Shown: piece after piece, positions 44,084-52,919 of the stretch
How the letters are laid out: every line of letters begins with the position of its first letter
How positions within the stretch are numbered: position 1 is the stretch's first letter
Assembly (NCBI GenBank): GCA_947471365.1
Contig: CANIWQ010000002.1
Span: 1 to 64,000, forward strand
Source of the DNA: Gemmatimonadota bacterium
GTDB lineage: Bacteria; Gemmatimonadota; Gemmatimonadetes; Gemmatimonadales; Gemmatimonadaceae
Direction of reading: 5' to 3'
DNA: 64,000 bases
Position numbers and translations under genes: made by a program
Notes under the pieces: model-generated
The model's database searches: none
Seen by the model: the letters and a program-made list of their open reading frames with translations, nothing else
What the model was told of the DNA's origin: nothing

Positions 44084-46495
44084 CGCACCCTGTTGCTCGC
44101 CATCTCGCTCAGTGCGGCGGGCGCTCGCCTCGCGGCACAAACCGTGCGCGGTGTGGTCGTGTTGCGTGACAGTACCACGCCGCTCACCGGCGCCATTGTC
44201 GCGGCGCTCGCCTCCAATGGCAGTACTGCGGCGCGCGCACTGTCTGGCGAGCGGGGAGAGTTCACACTCAAACTGCCGGCACCCGGCCGCTACACATTGC
44301 GCGTGTTGCGCATCGGCTACCGGCCATCACCGGGGCCCGTGCTCGAGATTACGGGCAGTGCAACAGAATCCGTGCGGCTCGTCTTTAGCGGCGACGCGAT
44401 CACGCTCACGGCCGTCACCGTGCGCGGGCGCAACGAGTGCCGCGTGCGTCCCGACACCGGCCTGCTCGTCGCACAACTCTGGGAAGAAGCGCGCAAGGCG
44501 ATGCTCGCTTCACAACTCAGCACCAGCGGCGCACCGCTCCACGCGGACTGGGTGGAGTACGACCGCACCCTCGACCCCACCGGCAAGATTGTGCGCGACC
44601 AGCGCGTCCGGACTGCGAGCCATCCCACCACTCACGCTTTCAAGAGTCTCGCTCCTGAGCTGCTCGCCGCAAACGGCTACGTGCTCAATGACTCCACCGG
44701 TGTGGAGTTTCACGCGCCGGATGCGAACGTGCTCCTCTCCGATTCGTTTGCGGCCGCGCACTGTCTGCGGCTCGCCCCCGATGGTGATCGCGCGCTGATC
44801 GGCGTGGCATTTCAGCCGGCCACCGAGCGCAAGGGTTTTCACGACATCGAAGGCACGCTGTGGATTGACCGCGCCAGCGCCGAACTGCGCCGCCTTGAGT
44901 TTCACTACACTTCGCTCCCCTCAGCAGCCGACAACACCGACGCAGGCGGGCGGCTCGACTTCCTCCGACTCGGCGGCGGCGACTGGGTGATCAGCGCCTG
45001 GACCGTGCGCATGCCCAAGCTCGTGCCGCGCGACAAGTACGCGGAGGGCGGCACACGCAAAGTCATTCGCGCCGCGTCCAATGACGTGGTGAAAGCCATC
45101 CAGATTACCGGCGGCGAAGTGAACCGCGTGATGCGCGGTGATTCCACACTTCATTTTGTGGACGGCTCGCGGTTGGACTTTCGCGTCGTCTCGCACGACT
45201 CTGTCGTGCCCGCCGCTGGCGCCATCATCACGCTCGACGGCACTGACTACACGACGGAAACAGACGAGTCGGGCTACGCGCTGCTCTGGCCGCTGCTCGC
45301 GGGACGCTACACGGCCCGCATTCGCGCGCCCATTCTCGACTCGCTCGGTGTGCCGCCGATTGCGCGGGAACTCGACGCACGTCTCACCACGCGCACGGAT
45401 TCTATTACGCTACCGAGTGCGCAAGAGGCGTTGCTGCGCGCCTGCCCAAAGGATTCGGTGATGTACGGCGAGGGGATGGTACGCGGCTTTGTGCGCGACG
45501 AACATGCGCGGCCATTGGCACACGCCGCCGTCACCGTGACGTGGCAGCGCTATTTTCGCATCACCGGCGATCAACTCGGGTGGAATGAGCAAACCATTGG
45601 CGCGCTGACCGACGACCGCGGGATGTGGCGCACCTGTGGTGTGCCGCGCGACACGCTGCTGGTGGTGCGCGTGCTCGCCGATTCTGGATCCGACCGCCGC
45701 ACAACGAAGCTTGGGCTACAACAAGCATTTGGCAGCGTGGACTTGGTGGCGCGTGTGACGCACGCGCTCATCGCCGAGCGCGAACAGCGGCCGACGGCCC
45801 TGGTTGAGCTGTTCGTGACGAGCCTCGGCGGTGTACCGCTCGCCAATGTCGCGCTCGACGTTACGGCCCCAGGCGGCACCACGCGAAAACTGATCACGGG
45901 GCCGAGTGGTCGCGCGCTCGTGCCAGATGTGGCACCGGGTTTGCTCAAAGTCGAAGCCAGGCGCATTGGCTTCAGGCCAGGGAAACTTGCGCTCACGGTG
46001 GAACCCGGGCGCAACACGGCGCCGATCGTGCTTAGCGAAAACACCGCGCCGCAACTCGACACGGTGCGCGTCATGGGCGGCCGGAAAGTGGCGGGGCGGC
46101 TCGACGAGTTTGAAACGCGGAAACTCAACCACGAAGCATCCGCGTCGATTGGCCGCGCCGAAATCGAGAAGCGCAACGCACCTCAGGCGTGGCATCTGCT
46201 GATGAACGTGCCGTCAATGAAGATTATTCAGACGGGGCCTGTCGTCACGGCGGAATCGAATCGGGCCATGATTTTGGGTCAGCCATGCTATATGAACGTG
46301 CTCGTCGATGGCGTTCCGATGGCACAAACGGCCGATATCTACGGCAAGCTACAACCGATCAACTTGAACGATTTGCCGCCGATGTCGGAGATTCACGGCA
46401 TCGAGGTGTTCGCCGGCAGTGCGCGGATACCGCTCCGATACGCGGGCGAGGGCGGCGGGAAGTGGTGTGGGTTGATTCTTGTGTGGACGCGCTGA
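44063..46495 (+). CDS. Secreted carboxypeptidase-regulatory-like protein with C-terminal TonB-plug-like domain
   Basis: 810 residues with a signal peptide (PLLRTLLLAISLSAAGARLA). Several carboxypeptidase-regulatory-like repeats (VRGVVVLRDSTTPLTGAIV; VRGFVRDEHARPLAHAAVTV; LFVTSLGGVPLANVALDV) surround a central region. The C-terminal 170 residues resemble a TonB-receptor plug (SIGRAEIEKRNAPQAWHLL, CYMNVLVDGVPM, IHGIEVFAGSARIP) with no barrel behind it. The GTG at 44063 (or 44069) lies inside a hairpin loop. Common in Gemmatimonadota; probably an outer-membrane or periplasmic binding protein. Confidence 0.72.
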   Translation: MRVAPLLRTLLLAISLSAAGARLAAQTVRGVVVLRDSTTPLTGAIVAALASNGSTAARALSGERGEFTLKLPAPGRYTLRVLRIGYRPSPGPVLEITGSATESVRLVFSGDAITLTAVTVRGRNECRVRPDTGLLVAQLWEEARKAMLASQLSTSGAPLHADWVEYDRTLDPTGKIVRDQRVRTASHPTTHAFKSLAPELLAANGYVLNDSTGVEFHAPDANVLLSDSFAAAHCLRLAPDGDRALIGVAFQPATERKGFHDIEGTLWIDRASAELRRLEFHYTSLPSAADNTDAGGRLDFLRLGGGDWVISAWTVRMPKLVPRDKYAEGGTRKVIRAASNDVVKAIQITGGEVNRVMRGDSTLHFVDGSRLDFRVVSHDSVVPAAGAIITLDGTDYTTETDESGYALLWPLLAGRYTARIRAPILDSLGVPPIARELDARLTTRTDSITLPSAQEALLRACPKDSVMYGEGMVRGFVRDEHARPLAHAAVTVTWQRYFRITGDQLGWNEQTIGALTDDRGMWRTCGVPRDTLLVVRVLADSGSDRRTTKLGLQQAFGSVDLVARVTHALIAEREQRPTALVELFVTSLGGVPLANVALDVTAPGGTTRKLITGPSGRALVPDVAPGLLKVEARRIGFRPGKLALTVEPGRNTAPIVLSENTAPQLDTVRVMGGRKVAGRLDEFETRKLNHEASASIGRAEIEKRNAPQAWHLLMNVPSMKIIQTGPVVTAESNRAMILGQPCYMNVLVDGVPMAQTADIYGKLQPINLNDLPPMSEIHGIEVFAGSARIPLRYAGEGGGKWCGLILVWTR

Positions 46496-46534
46496 GCCGA
46501 TCCGCCACACCATCACCGCGACGCGCGCGGAACG

Positions 46535-48388
46535 CTACCGAACGATGGCGCGTCCCCGCACTTCGATGTCGCCCACCCACGCCACTGACGGATATTGTGC
46601 CTCAATCCAGCGCCGGAGTTCCGGCGGCATGGGAATGGGCGCAATATCTGGCCGTGTCAGCACGACGACGCTGATGTTTTTCTCGCGGAGCACCTGCTGC
46701 ACGGCCTCGGTGGTCAGCGTTGCGGGATCGGCAAACGCCTCATACAGCGTGCGTGTGGGGTTCCGCATCCCGGTGAGAAAATAGATCTCCGGCGCGTCGT
46801 GCCACACATAGAGCCAATCAGAGGTCGCGCGTTTGTGCACTTCCTCGTACAGTCTGGCGAATCGCGTGGAATCTTCTCGGCTCACTACAATGCCGCCGCG
46901 CGGACGATCGAGCAACACGAGTTCATCGGCCGCACGCGGCACCTGCTTGATCGCCGAATCCGCAGGCGCACGCAACTGAAACACAATTGCCACTGCCACG
47001 AGGACGACGGGCACTTCTCGTGGCATCCGCGGGAGCGCGCTCCACAGGGCCGCCGCACCGAGAATCAGAAGCGGCACGAAGTACAAGAAATACGTGTAGA
47101 GCGAGAACGGAATCTGCACCAAGCTACAGGTTGCGGCGGTGCTCACCAAAAAGAAGACGGCCGCCCGTCGCTCTGAAGGAATGGCTTCGCCGAGCGGCGG
47201 TCGCAAGAACCACCACAGGGTCAGCAACGACACGCACGGTGTCAGGATGCGGAATGCATACCAAGTAGTGAAAGCGGTCCCCGATCCGTCGAACGCAAAT
47301 GCCGCAAACGCCACCACCAATGCTGCGGCCGCCCACCGGTCCGCCTTCGAGAGCGGACGCCGTACATACGGTGCCAACGCCAGCAGCACTACTACGGGCA
47401 ACACCGACAGCGCCGCGCTCTTGAGTCCGGGCAACGCATATGTCACCAACTGAAAGCGCGCCTGCGGTGCGACGAACAGTCCACGCAGTAACCGCGGCAC
47501 CGCACCAGATGCCACGTACGGCGCGACCCAAGCACCCACGGTAACGGCGACACCGGCAAGGAATGGCAACACCCACGCGAACAATGCTCGCACACGCGTG
47601 GTATCCCTGCTTCCGTCCGCACGCCATTCACGCACCAGCAACAGTGTGACCATGGCCGCCGACGGGACCACAAACTGCAGGAGGGCGTTGGCGTCGCGAT
47701 GGTACGCCGTGAGCTTGAAGACGCCGACGAGAAAGCCCATCAACCCGACCGTAATGAGCCAGCCGTACCATCGGGTGAGCCTCGGTGTTCGCGTCGCCTC
47801 CTGCGGCACGTGTTCCTGTGCTTGAAATACGCAGAAGAGGAACACCGCCGCCACAAAATACAGTCCGACAATTTTGACGGCAATCGACGCGCCAGCGGCT
47901 AACCCTGCGGCAAACATCCAGCCGCGCGCCCTTCCCTCGAGCGCGCGCAGCACGGCCGCACTCCCCATGAGCGCCAGCACGAGGTTGTACCACGACGGCA
48001 GCGGATGCACGGAAAGCGGCAGCGTCCACAGGGACGCACACCAGACCGCCGCCGCCGCTCCCCATGGCGAGAGGAACCGGCGCGCGGCGTCAAACATGGC
48101 GGCGAGACCAATCAGCCACACCACGAGCATCAGCTGACGCAAGACGGTCAGTTTCACGCCCATCAGACGAAACGCGCCGGCGTTCAACCAGTCGAGTCCG
48201 CCCGACCACAGCGCGTCAAAATCGCGATGCGGAAGTTCGCCACGCATCACCCGCTCGGCACTCTGTCCGAGGACTCCCTCGTCGCCGGGGGTCCACGACA
48301 GATACAACTCGGCGTGGCCGTGCCACCACGCCAACAGAAGAACCCCCACGAGCAGCAGGTGCGCGTTGGGTGCCCTCCACCAGCGCAT
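46535..48388 (-). CDS. GT-C fold membrane glycosyltransferase (fourth copy)
   Basis: 617 residues with about 12 helices. ELYLSWTPGDEGVLGQSAER holds the acidic loop after helix 1, and HRDFDALWSGGLDWLNAGAF and LPSWYNLVLALMGSA resemble GT39-like enzymes. The C-terminal soluble domain has LVLLDRPRGGIVVSRED and IYFLTGMRNPTRTLYEAF. ATG 48388 overlaps the bacilliredoxin stop (TGATG). It is separate from the polysaccharide operon but probably works in surface-glycan assembly. Substrate unknown. Confidence 0.72.
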   Translation of the reverse strand: MRWWRAPNAHLLLVGVLLLAWWHGHAELYLSWTPGDEGVLGQSAERVMRGELPHRDFDALWSGGLDWLNAGAFRLMGVKLTVLRQLMLVVWLIGLAAMFDAARRFLSPWGAAAAVWCASLWTLPLSVHPLPSWYNLVLALMGSAAVLRALEGRARGWMFAAGLAAGASIAVKIVGLYFVAAVFLFCVFQAQEHVPQEATRTPRLTRWYGWLITVGLMGFLVGVFKLTAYHRDANALLQFVVPSAAMVTLLLVREWRADGSRDTTRVRALFAWVLPFLAGVAVTVGAWVAPYVASGAVPRLLRGLFVAPQARFQLVTYALPGLKSAALSVLPVVVLLALAPYVRRPLSKADRWAAAALVVAFAAFAFDGSGTAFTTWYAFRILTPCVSLLTLWWFLRPPLGEAIPSERRAAVFFLVSTAATCSLVQIPFSLYTYFLYFVPLLILGAAALWSALPRMPREVPVVLVAVAIVFQLRAPADSAIKQVPRAADELVLLDRPRGGIVVSREDSTRFARLYEEVHKRATSDWLYVWHDAPEIYFLTGMRNPTRTLYEAFADPATLTTEAVQQVLREKNISVVVLTRPDIAPIPMPPELRRWIEAQYPSVAWVGDIEVRGRAIVR

Positions 48389-48819
48389 CACGCGCCGCAG
48401 TATTTATCGAAGGCTACCACCAGATCCGCCGCGATGTCTTCCGTCGGGCGCCCTTCAATCTGATATCGCTCAATCATCGTCACGAGCTTGCCGTCCTTGA
48501 ACATCGCGATCTGCGGCGAACTCGGCGCGTAGCCTGTGAAGTACGAGCGCGCCTGCTTGGTGGCGTCCACATCCTGACCAGCGAACACCGTGTACATGTG
48601 GTCGGGCTTTACAGTGTGCTGCAACGCCGTCGCGACCGCCGGACGCATCATGCGCGCGGCGCAGCCGCACACGGAGTTGACCACCACCAGCGCCGTTCCC
48701 TTCTGCTCCTTCATCACCGCGTCCACGTCGGCAGCCGAGCGCAGCTCATCGATACCGTAGCGCGTGAGTTCCTGACGCATTGGGGTCACCATCCGCTCAT
48801 CGTACATCATGACGTGCAT
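48388..48819 (-). CDS. Bacilliredoxin, BrxA/BrxB (YphP/YqiW) family
   Basis: 143 residues, thioredoxin fold. The CGC active site (VVNSVCGCAARMMRPA) and the sequence FAGQDVDATKQARSYFTGY are diagnostic. These proteins remove bacillithiol from oxidised protein thiols; in lineages without bacillithiol the partner thiol is unknown. It is 3 bases after the GroES-like gene, so it forms a stress-related unit with it and the M24 peptidase. Confidence 0.88.
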   Translation of the reverse strand: MHVMMYDERMVTPMRQELTRYGIDELRSAADVDAVMKEQKGTALVVVNSVCGCAARMMRPAVATALQHTVKPDHMYTVFAGQDVDATKQARSYFTGYAPSSPQIAMFKDGKLVTMIERYQIEGRPTEDIAADLVVAFDKYCGA

Positions 48820-48822
48820 GTG

Positions 48823-49233
48823 CTACTCCTTGTCTCGCGAGAGTGTCAAAATCGCCGCCTGCGGCACCACGAGATAACGCTCGTTCTCAAACGTGATCTC
48901 CACCGAGGCCTTGCGGAAGAACAGCGCGTAGTCACCCACGCGCGCCTGCATCGGAACGTGCTTCGTTTCACGCGACCCCGTAATGCGCCACGGCTCGTCG
49001 AGATGCTCCTCAACGGCCGGCAACGCCATCCCCGGTCCGGTCGCGACGATCGTCCCTCCCTGCACCGCCTGACTATCCACCGCCGTGGCCGGGAGGTACA
49101 ACCCCACCTTCGAGCGCTCTTCGCCATCCTCAATCTGAATGAGGACGCGGTCGCCAACGACGACGATGTGTTTTTTGCCTTTCTTCATCTGCTGTTTCAC
49201 TTCGCTCAGAGAGTCCTCAACACAACCTGTCAC
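48823..49233 (-). CDS. GroES-like co-chaperonin (Cpn10 family) protein
   Basis: About 120-136 residues. IVVVGDRVLIQIEDGEERSK and GLYLPATAVDSQAVQGGTIVATGPG are Cpn10 landmarks, but the usual mobile loop and roof differ and the C-terminus is longer (PWRITGSRETKHVPMQARVG). It is therefore a divergent paralogue, not the main groES; no groEL is adjacent. GTG 49233 overlaps the M24 gene; ATG 49188 is another start. Possibly an accessory chaperonin. Confidence 0.75.
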   Translation of the reverse strand: MTGCVEDSLSEVKQQMKKGKKHIVVVGDRVLIQIEDGEERSKVGLYLPATAVDSQAVQGGTIVATGPGMALPAVEEHLDEPWRITGSRETKHVPMQARVGDYALFFRKASVEITFENERYLVVPQAAILTLSRDKE

Positions 49234-50669
49234 CGCACCAAGAACAATTTATCCTGCCGACGCAACGCCCATCTTGGCACGCCGTCCGCTCCTACAATCA
49301 TATCCTCTTCCTGCGCCATCCTCACCGGCTGGCCTCCCCATTCGGGCACCGGCGTCGTGGCCTGCAGCTCAATCGAGAACCACATCGACGGAATCACCTT
49401 GGCGTCCCCGCGCCCGGGCACACCGTCCTGATAGTCCCACAGTCCGATGAGCGGCCCGGCCCCGTGGCCGTTCATCCCGATGGGATGCGAATACATCGTG
49501 CCGTCGATCCCCTTCGATTTCATCCTCTCAAGCATCGACCTGAGGATTTCGTTCCCGGTGCGCCCAGGCGTGATCTCTTCCATAGCAATGTCCTGCATAG
49601 CGTTGGCATTCGCTAGCGCCTTCTTCAGTCCCGCCGGTGCGTCTGTTTCGCCAGGCAACAACACATAGGCGTTGTGCTGTGTGTCGGTGTTCAACCGCGC
49701 CACGGTGATCCCGACATCACAGTGCAGCACGTCGCCGCGCTGGATGACCGGATCGTCGCCCATCTCCTCCGACGTCTTTCCCTTTCGCTGCACTTCAATG
49801 CTCGGCTGGAACCACGTCCCCAGCCCCTGATCGTTGACGCGCTGGCGCCACCACCAGACGAGATCACTCGTTTTGGTTTTCCCCGGCACAATCACCCGGG
49901 CCGAGAACATCTCCTGCGTCATTTCCCACACTTTCGTGGTCATCGTCCGGAAAAACAGTTCCTCCTCCGGCAGGCGCGACGCAATCAGTTCGAGGGGCAA
50001 TCCTTCGGCGTCTTTGAGCTTGGCGTTCCATTGGTCGCCAAGCGCTTCGCTCATCCCCTGCAGTTCGCCGCTCGAGAGACCGTCACTGAACGCAAAGGTC
50101 TTGGACCGATCAATCCCAATGACTCGCGGATTCTTTTCTTCGATGAGTTGCTTGAGCGCTTGCCACTGCTCATCGCCCCAGAGCTCCGCCTGACGACCGC
50201 CAACAGCGGCCACCACCGGCTTGGTCGAGCGACGCGCCGTAAACACCCCGCCCTGCGACGTACCGCCGAGGGCGATGCGCTCCACACAGTCGGGCTTCGG
50301 CGCCTGATTGGTCGCGGCACACTTGTCAAAAAACACATAGATCGTGCGGCGGCGCGCGGCCATTGTCTCAGGCGCCGTAATTGACGCGAAGACGGGATCC
50401 TCGTTGTACTCGCGCATCGGCACGACCCACAGATCAATGCCGTGCTTGCGCATCAACGCCGGTAGGGTGCCGTCGAGTCGCTTCTGGAGCCACGCCTGCT
50501 GGACTTTCGCCTGCTCCTTGAGCGTGCCGAACGGTCGCTCGGCGGCGGGCAGCGGCCTAGCCGTGGGCGTTGGGGCCACGGTGCGCGCCTTCGGTGCATC
50601 CTGTGCGCTGAGCGCGGTGGCGAAACACGTCGTGGCGACGAGCCAGTACTGACGGGTCGATAACATCAT
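49230..50669 (-). CDS. M24 family metallopeptidase (Xaa-Pro aminopeptidase-like), exported
   Basis: 479 residues with a signal peptide (WLVATTCFATALSAQ). The C-terminal pita-bread domain has metal residues in HCDVGI and NTDTQHN (two Asp), GMNGHGAG (His) and Glu residues in WFSIELQ and MAQEEDMIV. The N-terminal creatinase-like domain starts near AWLQKRLDGTLPALMRKHGI. Periplasmic, probably cutting proline-containing peptides. It is the first gene of a unit with the GroES-like and bacilliredoxin genes. Confidence 0.85.
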   Translation of the reverse strand: MMLSTRQYWLVATTCFATALSAQDAPKARTVAPTPTARPLPAAERPFGTLKEQAKVQQAWLQKRLDGTLPALMRKHGIDLWVVPMREYNEDPVFASITAPETMAARRRTIYVFFDKCAATNQAPKPDCVERIALGGTSQGGVFTARRSTKPVVAAVGGRQAELWGDEQWQALKQLIEEKNPRVIGIDRSKTFAFSDGLSSGELQGMSEALGDQWNAKLKDAEGLPLELIASRLPEEELFFRTMTTKVWEMTQEMFSARVIVPGKTKTSDLVWWWRQRVNDQGLGTWFQPSIEVQRKGKTSEEMGDDPVIQRGDVLHCDVGITVARLNTDTQHNAYVLLPGETDAPAGLKKALANANAMQDIAMEEITPGRTGNEILRSMLERMKSKGIDGTMYSHPIGMNGHGAGPLIGLWDYQDGVPGRGDAKVIPSMWFSIELQATTPVPEWGGQPVRMAQEEDMIVGADGVPRWALRRQDKLFLVR

Positions 50670-50751
50670 AGCAATCCTCGCGTGAGGGAAAAGTCTGTGC
50701 AGAATACGGAGCAGATGCCGGCGTGTGAACGCGCCGTCTGCTTCCCCTCAA

Positions 50752-51327
50752 TCATCCCGTGGCGTCGGAGGGCACATCCGTATGCGCCTCGGACGCCGCC
50801 GACGCGCGATGCACCGCCGCGACGGTGCTCGCACGATGCTCGCCGGCGAGCAGAAGGCGCCGGACAATGGTCACCACGACCGCCAGCACCAACGTAAACA
50901 CCACAATCCCCAGCAATCGCCAGAACAAAATGCGCGTGGCCATGGGGAGCCAATCTGACCATTCCGCCATCTCCGAGCCGAGCGGCTCAAGTCCAAAGGC
51001 GGTGAGGGCGAGGCTCGTCACAATCTCTGATCCAGCCTCAAGTACGGCAAACAGCGGCGCATGCACGGCCCAACGCCTGACGGTGAAATTGCCGAGGTGC
51101 AGGGTGAGCATCAAAAACAGAAATGTCATGCCGGCGAGGAAGGTGCCGCCCACCCAGAGCCAACTGTCCGGGGTCCCGTGCGTGAGCACAAAGGACCGCC
51201 AGATGCGGAGCAGGATTCCGGTAATGAGCGCCATCTGCGGCAACGACACGGACAGCCGTCGCAACGCCGGCGGCTCTTCGAGCGACCCCTTCACGCTCTG
51301 GCGCGGAAAGAACGGACGGGTGGTCAC
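50752..51327 (-). CDS. Membrane protein of unknown function
   Basis: 191 residues starting at GTG 51327 (GTGA overlap with the esterase gene). Three or four hydrophobic helices (LWVGGTFLAGMTFLFLMLTL; ILFWRLLGIVVFTLVLAVVV) and a polar C-terminal tail. No family recognised. It probably belongs to the esterase/RidA/penicillin-acylase run. Confidence 0.6.
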   Translation of the reverse strand: MTTRPFFPRQSVKGSLEEPPALRRLSVSLPQMALITGILLRIWRSFVLTHGTPDSWLWVGGTFLAGMTFLFLMLTLHLGNFTVRRWAVHAPLFAVLEAGSEIVTSLALTAFGLEPLGSEMAEWSDWLPMATRILFWRLLGIVVFTLVLAVVVTIVRRLLLAGEHRASTVAAVHRASAASEAHTDVPSDATG

Positions 51328-52400
51328 TTCGCGATATGCTCCGCCACCCACGCGAGGCTTTGCGCCACGTGATCGCGCCAATACGGCCAGCTGTGGTCGC
51401 CGGGCCATTCGTGATACGCCAGCGGCACACCGCGCGTAGCGAGTGCATCACGGAACGCGCGCGACTCCTCGATGAGCGCATCCTCGGTTCCACAGTCGGC
51501 GAACAACGCTGGCAGTGGTGTGCCCGCCGCACGTAAGCGATCCAGCATATGCACGGGATCGCGCGCAAACCACGCGGCGCTGTCCGCACCAAAAATGAGG
51601 CGCGCACGTTCGCCACGCGGGCCACGGCGGATCCAGTTGATGGCCACGCGAACCGAGTCGGGGTGCGGTAACACTTTCACAAATGCGTCCGGTGCGCGTT
51701 CAAGCGGCCAGAGCACACCCGAATGCGACGCGGCAGCACTAAACAACGCGGGATACTGCAACGCCAGTGCGACGGCGCCGTAGCCACCCATGGAGAGGCC
51801 ACCTAACGCGCGGTGCGCACGGTCCGCGCGCGTACGGTACGCGGCGTCCATGTGGCGCACGATGTCAAAGGCGATGTAGTCGTCATAATGCGGCCACGCC
51901 ACGCAGTCGTGGTCGGGGTTCATTCCCTCGGGGAGCATCTTCTTGCACGTCGCGAGGTCGATGAGCGTGTTGTACGTGGTGTAGTACGAATCATCCGCGT
52001 CGGGCATCGCGATGATCATCTCCGGCATGCCCGCAGCCACCAGCGAGTCCATCACGAGCGCGAGCGCGGCTTTCTCAACCCAGTTGCGCTCATTGCCGCC
52101 GGCGCCATGCAGGTAGTAGGCCACGGGGTACCGCCGCGTCTTCTGCTTTCCATACGAGGGCGGCAGGTACACCACGAGCGCTTTGCGAGCGCCAAGCGCC
52201 TGCGCCCAAAGCGTGTCGGTGCGCACCGTGCCGGTGGCGGTTCCACGAGCGGCTGCGCGGCGCGCGGATGCGCGAGGGGCGGCCGGTCGCGGCGGCGCGC
52301 TCGGACGCGACTGCGCGGTCGCGCGGTGTGGCGCGCTCGTCAGGAGCAGCGCCATCACGAATAGTCGGCGCACCAGACCACCTGACGCCGACCGTCTCAC
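51324..52400 (-). CDS. Secreted esterase (S-formylglutathione-hydrolase/EstD-like alpha/beta hydrolase)
   Basis: 358 residues with a signal peptide (VRRLFVMALLLTSAPHRATA). Alpha/beta-hydrolase motifs: PVAYYLHGAGGNERNW (oxyanion), nucleophile in GGLSMGGYGAVAL (GxSxG), Asp in CGTEDALI and His in WPGDHSWPYW. Member of the putative-esterase group with feruloyl/formylglutathione hydrolases. GTG 52400 touches the RidA stop. A Pro/Ala/Arg-rich linker follows the signal. Substrate unknown. Confidence 0.82.
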   Translation of the reverse strand: MRRSASGGLVRRLFVMALLLTSAPHRATAQSRPSAPPRPAAPRASARRAAARGTATGTVRTDTLWAQALGARKALVVYLPPSYGKQKTRRYPVAYYLHGAGGNERNWVEKAALALVMDSLVAAGMPEMIIAMPDADDSYYTTYNTLIDLATCKKMLPEGMNPDHDCVAWPHYDDYIAFDIVRHMDAAYRTRADRAHRALGGLSMGGYGAVALALQYPALFSAAASHSGVLWPLERAPDAFVKVLPHPDSVRVAINWIRRGPRGERARLIFGADSAAWFARDPVHMLDRLRAAGTPLPALFADCGTEDALIEESRAFRDALATRGVPLAYHEWPGDHSWPYWRDHVAQSLAWVAEHIAK

Positions 52401-52864
52401 TATTTCACCACCGCAATGCATTCAATTTCCACGCGCGCATTCAACGCGAGGCCGCTCGTGCCAAAGGCGCTACGCGCCGGAAACTTTCCGTCTTTGAAGA
52501 AGGTGCGATACACCTCGTTCATTGCGTCCCACTCTTTCATGTCCGCCATGAACACCGTGCACTTGGCCACGTGCTCCATGTCACTGCCGGATTTTTCGAG
52601 GACGTCCTTGATGTTCAGCATCACCTGCTTGGTCTCTGCTGAAATCCCGCCCGGCACAATCGCGCTGCCCTTGGCATCGGCGGCAGTGCCCACCTGGCCG
52701 GCGAGATAGAGCGTGTTCCCCACGCGCGTCGCCGGCGAGAACGGGCGCGTCGTTGGGCCGTAGGGCTGCAGAAATTGCACGCTGTTCTGCGCGGCCGCTG
52801 CAAGCGGCACGGCCATCACGAGCACCAGCGCACGCGTCCAATGCATCAGTCTCAGATTTTGCAT
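52400..52864 (-). CDS. RidA-family protein with signal peptide
   Basis: 154 residues. The N-terminus (MHWTRALVLVMAVPLAAAAQ) is a signal peptide, followed by a RidA/YjgF domain: RPFSPATRVGNTLYLAGQVG, VMLNIKDVLEKSGSDMEHVA and a C-terminal RVEIECIAVVK. Classic RidA deaminates cytoplasmic enamines; an exported version must act on something else. ATG 52864 or 52846. It lies between the esterase and the penicillin-acylase gene. Confidence 0.83.
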   Translation of the reverse strand: MQNLRLMHWTRALVLVMAVPLAAAAQNSVQFLQPYGPTTRPFSPATRVGNTLYLAGQVGTAADAKGSAIVPGGISAETKQVMLNIKDVLEKSGSDMEHVAKCTVFMADMKEWDAMNEVYRTFFKDGKFPARSAFGTSGLALNARVEIECIAVVK

Positions 52865-52919
52865 TCGGTACTCCGAAAAAGGTGTTCCCAACCGCACGCC
52901 ATGCCCGCCGTACGGAATC

